Below are positions 1 through 5,267 of a stretch of 5,267 bases of DNA, one piece after another (position 1 is the first letter of the stretch; each line of letters starts with the position of its first letter). The notes below the pieces were generated by a model. It ran no database searches. It was given only the letters and a program-made list of their open reading frames with translations, and had not been told where the DNA came from. The position numbers and the translations under genes were made by a program. Where the stretch lies: NCBI GenBank assembly GCA_945871625.1, contig CAMBWL010000071.1:1-5267 (forward strand), read 5' to 3'. The stretch is from Bifidobacterium breve. Its GTDB lineage: Bacteria; Actinomycetota; Acidimicrobiia; Acidimicrobiales; Ilumatobacteraceae.

Positions 1-838
1 CGGCGACTTCTTCGAGCGTATAAACGCGATCAAACCCACCAATGCCAAAACGCATTGCAACAATTTCTTGCTCGCGTTCGGGCAAATCTTTGAGCGTCTT
101 CTCGACTGCCTCGCGCAGTTGAGATCGCTCTGTCAAACTAATTGGATCATTTTCATCAGTGTTGGCAATCGTGTCGCCGACTGTTAAGTCATCGGTGTTG
201 TAACCCACGGGTGCATCCAGACTCGTGGTCGGTATCGCCAACTGCATGATGTCCAGTAGTTTCTCGACAGTCAAACTGCTGCGCGCCGCAACCTCTTCTG
301 GCGTCGGCATGCGACCGAGTTCGGCCGTCAAATCTCGCTCGGCGCGTTGCACGCGATTAACAATCTCCATCATGTGGCCAGGTATGCGAATGTTGCGACC
401 TTGGTCTGCCAGCGCACGCGTCATCGACTGGCGAATCCACCACGTCGCGTAAGTCGAAAACTTGAAACCCTTCTCATAGTCGTATTTATCAGCGGCGTGC
501 ATTAATCCGATATTGCCTTCTTGAATCAAGTCGGCTAGTTGCAGTTCTTTTCTGTCGTACCGCCGCGCAACCGAGACCACAAGTCGCAGGTTCGCGCGCA
601 CCATGTGGTCTTTGGCTTTTTCGCCGTCTTTCGCAACTCGTTGCAACTTGCGCCGCTCGGCAAAATCTAAACCACCGTTTGCCGAATTGAGCTTCACCTG
701 TGCAACAAGCCCGGCTTTTATTTTTTTACCCAAATCTTTTTCTTCATCTGCCGTCAGCAAGCCAACTTGACCGATTTCATTGAGGTACAAACGAACAGAG
801 TCGCTGCCGACCGATTCTTTGGCTGCAGATGTCGTCAT
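1..838 (-). CDS. rpoD: RNA polymerase sigma-70 factor, RpoD/SigA-like (3' end missing)
   Basis: The protein is a sigma factor that directs RNA polymerase to promoters and melts the -10 element. I translated 279 codons from the ATG at 838; the frame is open to the left edge, so the C-terminus is missing. Region 1.2 lies near residues 13-41 (DSVRLYLNEIGQVGLLT), region 2 near 79-153, with core-binding DLIQEGNIGLM and the melting/-10 helix FSTYATWWIRQSMTRALADQ. Q137 and T140 match the residues that read the -10 element in E. coli RpoD, and H155 and E158 match the extended -10 contacts. Region 3 spans about 156-235. Region 4.1 begins near 240 (LPEREQEIVAMRFG), and the window stops before the -35-reading helix-turn-helix. 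There is no region 1.1, as only 12 residues precede region 1.2. The start is fixed by the ATGA overlap with dnaG and a Shine-Dalgarno sequence. Region 2.4 is primary-like; a group 2 (alternative, non-essential) sigma cannot be excluded. Confidence 0.95.
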   Translation of the reverse strand, partial: MTTSAAKESVGSDSVRLYLNEIGQVGLLTADEEKDLGKKIKAGLVAQVKLNSANGGLDFAERRKLQRVAKDGEKAKDHMVRANLRLVVSVARRYDRKELQLADLIQEGNIGLMHAADKYDYEKGFKFSTYATWWIRQSMTRALADQGRNIRIPGHMMEIVNRVQRAERDLTAELGRMPTPEEVAARSSLTVEKLLDIMQLAIPTTSLDAPVGYNTDDLTVGDTIANTDENDPISLTERSQLREAVEKTLKDLPEREQEIVAMRFGIGGFDRVYTLEEVA

Positions 839-2580
839 TCGTGCTCTCCTACTCGGCTGTTGAGCCAGCCAAGCAATTGCTCTGCTGAAGATTCTGCCAT
901 ATTTGGCAATTCAAGATTTTCGAGCAACAGTCTCGCCGCTCGGTCAATTCGAATCTGCTCAGGATCGCTCACAGTCACACGATGTGCAAGTTCCCGACGC
1001 ACTGCGGCAGCCAACAAATTCCATACTTCGCGCACGCCCTCCGAATCAACGTCGGCAACGACCGCCCGCTCCAAAACCTCTCTTGCCTCCGGGTCGGCAT
1101 TTTCGAGCGACTGATTCACATCACCGAACGCAGCCCCCACAGCGAGATATGCACGGCGATGTACGTCATCGAAAAACAGCGCTTCAGACAACCAGTTGGC
1201 AACTTTATCCCAATGAGAAAACATCAACGCCAGAACAACAAACTCTGCCGACTCGCCGCGCCGATTTGTCGGGGCACTAGACACGCTCACAGATGGGTTT
1301 CGTGTGCGACGCTCGGCAAGTTTCACCAAATCAACAACCGGGATACCGACATGGGTAGCGACTTGACCTGCATAGAGTTTGCGCACATTCGTATCGGGGT
1401 GCTCGTTGATCACGGTCATCGCTTGCTCGGCAGTTCTTGAGCGCGCCTCGGGCGATGCCACCGAACCGGCGTCGAGCACGCGCTGCAACCTGAAACCCAA
1501 AAATGGTTGTGCAGTTTCAACTGCTTTTGCCAATGAACTCGGGTCAGAGTTTGCCAAGTCACCAGGATCTTTGCCTTGCGGAAAGTGAGCCACGCCAACT
1601 TCGACTTTGTAGCGCTGCTCCCACTCATAAAATCGCGCGGCCGCACCCTGGCCGGCACTGTCCGCGTCAAATGCCAAGACGACTTTCTTCGCAAATCGTT
1701 TCAGCAACCGCACGTGCTCTTCGGTTAGCGCGGTGCCGCAAGTCGCCACCGCTCGGCGCACACCGCTGCGATGAAAACCAATCACATCGGTGTACCCCTC
1801 GCAGACGATCACTTCGTCGGCGGTTACGATTTCGGCTTTTGCCCAATTCAAGCCGTAGAGCGTTTTGCTTTTGGCATAGATCGCCGTCTCGGGAGAGTTC
1901 TTATATTTCGCGGGATCTTTACTGCCCGGCAGAATTCTTCCGCCGAAAGCAACGGGTTCTCCCGAATCACGAAAAATAGGAAACATCACTCGTGCCCGAA
2001 ACGAATCTTGCGCTTTGCCCCGTTTGTTGATGAAACCCAAACCGGTTTCACGCAACAAATCAATCGACACACCGATGTCGCGAGACAGCGCGTCCCAGTC
2101 GTCTGGCGCCCAACCAATCTTAAATTCGCGGGCAACGTCACCCGACAACCCGCGTTCACGCAAATAATCGCGGGCGACACGCGCATCTGGCGCCGTCAAA
2201 AGTCGGTTGTGATACCACTCGACTGCTTGCGCCATGATTTCAGTCAATTGTTTCGAGCGCTGTCGGTCTTTGCTCTGACCGCCCGATGTATATGTCAGTT
2301 GGTAGCCGGCTTTACCTGCGATGTGCTCGATTGCCTCAACAAAATCCAAGTGCTCAATTTCTTGAATAAATTTAAATACATCCCCTGATGCTCCGCAACC
2401 AAAACACTTGTAACGACGCGTCTCTTCACGCACATTGAACGAGCCAGATTTTTCGGCATGAAACGGACAAAGCCCGACCCAGTTTCGACCGACTCGGCGT
2501 AACTGCACGTAACCTTGGATCGTGTCGACAATCGACACCGTCTCGCGTAGTCGCTCAATATCTGTATCTGCAATCGCCAC
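835..2580 (-). CDS. dnaG: DNA primase DnaG
   Basis: DnaG synthesises the RNA primers for lagging-strand DNA replication at the fork, where it works with the DnaB helicase. The 581-residue length is normal for the family. The N-terminal CHC2 zinc domain (about 1-95) has ligands C38, H41, C59 and C62 in CPFH and CFGCG. The catalytic core follows: the basic motif SFRARVMFPIF near 193-203, GGRIL at 213-217 and KYKNSPET at 225-232. The Toprim metal site has VCEGYTDV near 259-266 with E261, AFDADSAG at 303-310 with D305 and D307, and KDPGD near 337-341. Residues about 440-581 are the divergent C-terminal helicase-interacting domain. The start is GTG at 2580; an in-frame TAG four codons upstream rules out a longer protein. 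No clear Shine-Dalgarno sequence precedes it. The gene lies 23 bases after the TerC-family gene and overlaps rpoD by four bases, so it is probably cotranscribed with both. One oddity is EKSGSF where most DnaG proteins have EKTPSF or EKSPSF. Confidence 0.97.
   Translation of the reverse strand: MAIADTDIERLRETVSIVDTIQGYVQLRRVGRNWVGLCPFHAEKSGSFNVREETRRYKCFGCGASGDVFKFIQEIEHLDFVEAIEHIAGKAGYQLTYTSGGQSKDRQRSKQLTEIMAQAVEWYHNRLLTAPDARVARDYLRERGLSGDVAREFKIGWAPDDWDALSRDIGVSIDLLRETGLGFINKRGKAQDSFRARVMFPIFRDSGEPVAFGGRILPGSKDPAKYKNSPETAIYAKSKTLYGLNWAKAEIVTADEVIVCEGYTDVIGFHRSGVRRAVATCGTALTEEHVRLLKRFAKKVVLAFDADSAGQGAAARFYEWEQRYKVEVGVAHFPQGKDPGDLANSDPSSLAKAVETAQPFLGFRLQRVLDAGSVASPEARSRTAEQAMTVINEHPDTNVRKLYAGQVATHVGIPVVDLVKLAERRTRNPSVSVSSAPTNRRGESAEFVVLALMFSHWDKVANWLSEALFFDDVHRRAYLAVGAAFGDVNQSLENADPEAREVLERAVVADVDSEGVREVWNLLAAAVRRELAHRVTVSDPEQIRIDRAARLLLENLELPNMAESSAEQLLGWLNSRVGEHE
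846..850 (-). promoter_or_regulatory. Shine-Dalgarno site for rpoD inside the end of dnaG
   Basis: The minus strand reads AGGAG followed by 7 bases and then the ATG of the sigma gene at 838. It sits in the last codons of dnaG, whose TGA overlaps that ATG as ATGA. This supports the chosen sigma start and suggests that translation of the two genes is coupled. Confidence 0.8.
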
Positions 2581-2603
2581 GAGCGAAGGCTAGTTGATCG
2601 GTA

Positions 2604-3593
2604 TTATTCGGTCCTTTTGCGTCGGTCGTGACACACCGAGGCAAGAATTCCGACGATTAAAACGCCGATTATTATGCCAAGCGAAATCGGTACCGGAATG
2701 TGATACCAGATTGCAATCGACATCTTGACGCCGACATAAATCAGCAGCACCGAAATCGTGTGCGGCATATATACGAAACGTTCGCGCATGTCGGCAAGCA
2801 GGAAATACAGGGCACGCAGGCCAAGAATTGCGAAGGCATTAGATGCAAACACAATGAACTGTTCGCGGCTTACGGCCAAAACTGCCGGCACCGAGTCGAC
2901 GGCGAAAATCACGTCAGAAATCTCAATCACGACAAGCACCGCCAACAATGGCGTGGCCATACGATGCCCGTTCACCTTGGTGAACATTTTTTGCCCGTCA
3001 TAGTGGTCTACCGATGGCACGAATCTGCGAAACAACTTCATCGTGCGCATCTCTGAAGGGTCGCTCTCTTCGTCGCCCGACCTGAAGATTTTGACACCCG
3101 TATAGATCAGAAAAATACCAAACACGAGCAGCAAGAATTGAAAGCGTGTTATCACTGCGACACCGACAACAATGAACACAAAACGCAAAACGAGCGCACC
3201 GAAAATACCCCAAAATAGTGTTCGGTGTTGATACTCGCGCGGCACCTTGAAGTGCGCAAAAATCATCGCCCAAACAAAAACGTTGTCGACTGACAGACTC
3301 TTTTCAATCAAATAGCCCGAGAGATACTCGATTGCCGAAGAACCACCTTCGCCTTGTCCCGCAAACATCCAGGCGATAACGCCGGTAAATGCAAGTCCGA
3401 GGCCGATCCAGACGGCACTTTCAATTGCAGCCTCGCGAATGCCAATGACATGGGCTTTGCGGTGAAAAACCAAAAGGTCGATCATCAGGGCGCCGGCGAT
3501 AACGACCAGCAACATCGGCCAACCCCACGATGGGACCACTACATCTACGAAATTTTCGTTCCCTGTGCTTGCCGCGAACAACATATTCATCAT
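2604..3593 (-). CDS. TerC/Alx-family integral membrane protein, probable metal-ion (Mn2+) exporter
   Basis: This 329-residue polytopic inner-membrane protein belongs to the TerC/Alx family, which is named for tellurite resistance but whose characterised members (Alx, MeeF/MeeY type) are linked to manganese export. About nine hydrophobic segments can be seen, near 27-45, 58-79, 102-117, 122-145, 150-170, 213-235, 244-267, 278-294 and 301-320. The family signatures are present: EKSLSVDNVFVWAMIF at 97-112 and, in the second half, IEISDVIFAVDSVPA at 223-237, followed by SNAFAILGLRALYFLLA at 251-267. The acidic residues D39, E97, D103, E224, D227 and D233 lie in or beside membrane segments and are probable ion ligands (inferred from the family). 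A charged cytoplasmic-type loop spans about 171-212. The start is the first of two adjacent ATGs, with a third two codons on; the best purine-rich stretch, AAAGG at 3609-3613, is rather far upstream (15 bases). The substrate is inferred, and tellurite resistance is not supported by any other ter genes here. Confidence 0.93.
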   Translation of the reverse strand: MMNMLFAASTGNENFVDVVVPSWGWPMLLVVIAGALMIDLLVFHRKAHVIGIREAAIESAVWIGLGLAFTGVIAWMFAGQGEGGSSAIEYLSGYLIEKSLSVDNVFVWAMIFAHFKVPREYQHRTLFWGIFGALVLRFVFIVVGVAVITRFQFLLLVFGIFLIYTGVKIFRSGDEESDPSEMRTMKLFRRFVPSVDHYDGQKMFTKVNGHRMATPLLAVLVVIEISDVIFAVDSVPAVLAVSREQFIVFASNAFAILGLRALYFLLADMRERFVYMPHTISVLLIYVGVKMSIAIWYHIPVPISLGIIIGVLIVGILASVCHDRRKRTE

Positions 3594-3623
3594 GTGTAAC
3601 TTGCCTGACCTTTCGGGTGATGA

Positions 3624-3644
3624 ACCAGAAACATTTGTTTCGGT
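3624..3644 (-). promoter_or_regulatory. Potential hairpin 2 in the leader of the TerC-family gene
   Basis: ACCGAAAC pairs with GTTTC-GGT around an AAAT loop, giving eight base pairs interrupted by a single bulged T. It ends 30 bases before the start codon of the TerC-family gene, close to the weak AAAGG ribosome binding site at 3609-3613, so it could affect translation. On the plus strand four T residues follow it, but no plus-strand gene is there to terminate. Confidence 0.4.
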
Positions 3645-3647
3645 TTT
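3633..3647 (-). repeat. Near-exact short direct repeat, leader copy
   Basis: The minus strand reads AAAACCGAAACAAAT. It matches the copy at 3755-3770 except for one extra C there, with 11 bases identical in a row. This copy forms the 5' arm of hairpin 2. The meaning is unknown; a chance match in A-rich sequence is possible. Confidence 0.5.
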
Positions 3648-3653
3648 ACTTCC

Positions 3654-3685
3654 CCCGATGATCGCTTACCAATCGGCAAGTCGGG
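3654..3685 (-). promoter_or_regulatory. Potential hairpin 1 in the leader of the TerC-family gene
   Basis: CCCGA (3681-3685) can pair with TCGGG (3654-3658), enclosing an inner stem in which CTTGCC (3675-3680) pairs with GGTAAG (3665-3670) around a GATT loop, including one G-T pair; a 6-base bulge separates the two stems on one side. It lies just downstream of the candidate promoter. A role as an RNA switch is inference only; it is not followed by a T-run, so it is not an obvious terminator. Confidence 0.35.
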
Positions 3686-3695
3686 CTATACGCAT

Positions 3696-3725
3696 ACTCT
3701 AATCCATTCCCCTACCGAGACTCAA
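3696..3725 (-). promoter_or_regulatory. Candidate sigma-70 promoter for the TerC-family gene, dnaG and rpoD
   Basis: On the minus strand TTGAGT (3720-3725, four of six to TTGACA plus a tolerated change) is separated by 18 bases from TAGAGT (3696-3701, fits the actinobacterial TANNNT pattern). Transcription would begin near 3688-3691 and give a 5' leader of about 95 bases. The match is only moderate and was found by eye, so it may be chance. Confidence 0.35.
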
Positions 3726-3752
3726 ACACTCGACAAGGTGAAATATGTCTAT

Positions 3753-5267
3753 TTATTTGGTTTCGGTTTTCAGGCCACCAATTATCGATTGAGCAGCCGA
3801 GAGACGCGCAATCGGAATGCGATATGGCGAGCACGAAACATAGTCAAGCCCCGCGCGATAGAACAATGCGATCGACTCTGGGTCGCCACCATGTTCACCG
3901 CAAACGCCAAGTTTCAACTTGCGCTTGGCCTTGCGACCACGCTTTGCGGCAATCTCGACAAGTTCACCGACACCCGTCTGGTCAATCGTCTCGAACGGAT
4001 TTCGCTTCAGCAGACCAGCCTCAAGATACGCGGGCATCATTCGGCTCTCGACATCGTCGCGCGAAAAACCAAAAGTCATCTGCGTCAAGTCGTTGGTGCC
4101 GAAACTAAAGAAATCGGCATATTCAGCCAACTCATCTGCACGCAAAGCCGCGCGCGGCGTCTCGATCATCGTGCCGATAGTGACTTTTGGTCGAGAAATC
4201 TTTTTGCTACGCAAGCCCCGCTTACCGACTCGCCCAGCCTTGTCTTTCAATCGCGTCGAGTGTTCGAACAACACGCCCTCAACCCACGATCGGGCCAACG
4301 CCAACTCTTCACGCGTCACCGTCAGCGGAATCATCACTTCGACAACAGGCTCGTATCCTTCATCGGCAACCTGGTCAGCAGCCTGCATCAACGCACGCAC
4401 CTGCATCGCATATAGACCAGGCTTGATCACACCAAGTCGCACACCACGGGTTCCGAGCATTGGATTAACCTCTGACCAATCGTGCGCCGCGCGCAACAAC
4501 TTGCGCTCTTGCTCGTCAAGACCGGTAGTCGCCGCCTTAATCTCGAGTTCGTCGACATTCGGCAAAAACTCGTGCAATGGTGGGTCCAACAATCGCACGG
4601 TCACGGGCAAACCAGACATTGCACGCAACAACGAAGCAAAGTCTTCCTTTTGCACGACACGCAACTCTTCGAGCGCGGCGGCTTCTTCAGCCGGCGAACT
4701 CGCCAAAATCATTCGACGCACAACAGGCAACCGATCCGGCGCCAAGAACATGTGCTCGGTGCGACAAAGACCAATGCCTTCCGCGCCGTATTCGCGCGCC
4801 TTCAACGCATCTTCGGCGGTGTCGGCATTCGCTCGCACCGCAAGTTTGCCTTTGCGAAACTCGTCGGCCCATTTGAGAATCGTCTGAAACTCTTTGGTCG
4901 GTTCAGCCTCGGTCAACTGCATCGCCCCAAGCATCACTTCGCCGGTCGTGCCGTCGAGAGAAATTACATCTCCTTCACGCACGACGACATCGCCTGCGCG
5001 AAACATTTTGCCGTCGATCTGCACCGCATCGGCACCGACAACAGCCGGCGTTCCCCAACCGCGCGCGACAACGGCAGCATGACTCACGAGTCCACCGCGT
5101 GAGGTCAAAATTCCTTTCGCCACCATCATGCCGTGCACGTCTTCTGGGCTCGTCTCGCTGCGCACCAAAATAACCGCCTCACCATTCTTGGCGGCAGCTT
5201 CGGCATCATCAGCAGTGAAATAAACTTTGCCAACCGCCGCACCAGGCGATGCAGCCAAACCTTTGGC
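3753..5267 (-). CDS. ppdK: Pyruvate, phosphate dikinase, central and C-terminal domains (5' end missing)
   Basis: PPDK interconverts pyruvate, ATP and phosphate with PEP, AMP and pyrophosphate in the cytoplasm, linking glycolysis and gluconeogenesis. 504 residues are present (numbered from the right edge); the N-terminal ATP-grasp domain, normally some 370 residues more, lies outside. The frame is open to the edge and begins AKGLAASPGAAVGKVYF, so no start codon lies here. The phosphohistidine domain (about 1-115) has GGLVSHAAVVARGWG with the swivelling His at 63. The PEP/pyruvate barrel shows GIGLCRTEHMF near 164-174, RLLDPPLHEF at 225-234, NPMLGTRGVRLG at 268-279, IGTMIETPRA at 364-373, SFGTNDLTQMTFGFSRDD at 388-405 and GVCGEHGGDP at 454-463 with the catalytic Cys456. 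The PPDK-type GTRGVRLG and CGEHGGDP, plus length, favour PPDK over PEP synthase or PTS enzyme I. Oddities are Val61 where many PPDKs have Thr, and a Lys/Arg-rich insertion at about 336-361. The gene is probably separate from the downstream unit. Confidence 0.96.
   Translation of the reverse strand, partial: AKGLAASPGAAVGKVYFTADDAEAAAKNGEAVILVRSETSPEDVHGMMVAKGILTSRGGLVSHAAVVARGWGTPAVVGADAVQIDGKMFRAGDVVVREGDVISLDGTTGEVMLGAMQLTEAEPTKEFQTILKWADEFRKGKLAVRANADTAEDALKAREYGAEGIGLCRTEHMFLAPDRLPVVRRMILASSPAEEAAALEELRVVQKEDFASLLRAMSGLPVTVRLLDPPLHEFLPNVDELEIKAATTGLDEQERKLLRAAHDWSEVNPMLGTRGVRLGVIKPGLYAMQVRALMQAADQVADEGYEPVVEVMIPLTVTREELALARSWVEGVLFEHSTRLKDKAGRVGKRGLRSKKISRPKVTIGTMIETPRAALRADELAEYADFFSFGTNDLTQMTFGFSRDDVESRMMPAYLEAGLLKRNPFETIDQTGVGELVEIAAKRGRKAKRKLKLGVCGEHGGDPESIALFYRAGLDYVSCSPYRIPIARLSAAQSIIGGLKTETK
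3755..3770 (-). repeat. Near-exact short direct repeat, ppdK-end copy
   Basis: The minus strand reads AAAACCGAAACCAAAT and encodes the last residues of PPDK up to the first base of the stop codon. It matches 3633-3647 apart from a single inserted C, so a read-through transcript would hold two copies of the same potential pairing arm. Confidence 0.5.

Larger units (their letters stand above)
3594..3752 (-). other. Intergenic region between ppdK and the TerC-family gene
   Basis: This is the only sizeable non-coding gap in the window. It holds a candidate promoter and two candidate RNA hairpins, listed separately. I found no convincing intrinsic terminator for ppdK: neither hairpin is followed by a T-run in the direction of transcription. 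No small open reading frame with a ribosome binding site stands out. Confidence 0.8.

Noticed and set aside
225..452. Small plus-strand open frame opposite rpoD
   Set aside because: Antisense to the strongly conserved sigma region 2, and the composition is that of a shadow frame.
716..727. A-rich run in rpoD (seven A in a row in codons 39-41) as a programmed frameshift or broken frame
   Set aside because: The frame is intact on both sides and reads sensible region 1.2 sequence; the run is not phased as a -1 slippery heptamer and no stimulatory structure is apparent.
1771..2388. Open frame on the plus strand opposite dnaG (205 codons)
   Set aside because: Antisense to the zinc and catalytic domains of DnaG, with no family signature of its own.
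2604..3593. Part of a tellurite-resistance operon
   Set aside because: No terA, terB, terD, terE or terZ-like genes are nearby; the neighbours are housekeeping genes, and solitary TerC/Alx proteins are better linked to manganese export.
3624..3685. Rho-independent terminator for ppdK
   Set aside because: Neither hairpin is followed by a T-run on the minus strand; the second has T residues only on the plus-strand side, where there is no gene to end.
3919..4887. Long open frame on the plus strand opposite ppdK (322 codons)
   Set aside because: It lies wholly antisense to a clear PPDK, is rich in Ser, Arg and Ala with no recognisable motif, and has no supporting ribosome binding site; typical of a shadow frame.

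Overview
The window carries four protein genes, all on the minus strand and packed in the order ppdK (3' two thirds, cut by the right edge), a TerC/Alx-family membrane transporter gene, dnaG (DNA primase) and rpoD (a primary-type sigma-70 factor, cut by the left edge). Nearly all bases are coding. The only real non-coding stretch is the 158 bases between ppdK and the TerC-family gene (3594-3752 less the stop). I see no RNA genes, CRISPR arrays, insertion sequences or phage genes.

GC content is roughly half, judged from a few lines and not computed. The PPDK, primase and sigma proteins look bacterial and most resemble Actinobacteriota. The primase zinc motif CPFHAEKSGSF and the ppdK/dnaG/rpoD neighbourhood make an uncultured Acidimicrobiia-type actinobacterium of moderate GC my best guess. 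That is inference from memory of the families, not a search result.

Reading in the direction of transcription (high to low coordinates): ppdK supplies the phosphohistidine and PEP/pyruvate domains of pyruvate, phosphate dikinase and ends with TAA at 3753. The following gap holds a possible -35/-10 promoter and two potential hairpins in what would be the 5' leader of the TerC-family gene. That gene ends 23 bases before the GTG start of dnaG, and dnaG overlaps the rpoD start in an ATGA junction with a good Shine-Dalgarno sequence. These last three genes are therefore probably one transcription unit: a core 'macromolecular synthesis' pair (dnaG-rpoD) led by a metal-ion transporter gene instead of the rpsU gene known from Escherichia coli.

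This is mostly an ordinary housekeeping region. The points most worth a second look are the structured leader ahead of the transporter gene, the transporter's position at the head of the primase/sigma unit, a near-exact repeat linking the end of ppdK to the leader, a basic insertion in PPDK, and a few substitutions at normally conserved positions in PPDK, the primase and the sigma factor. No new system is evident.
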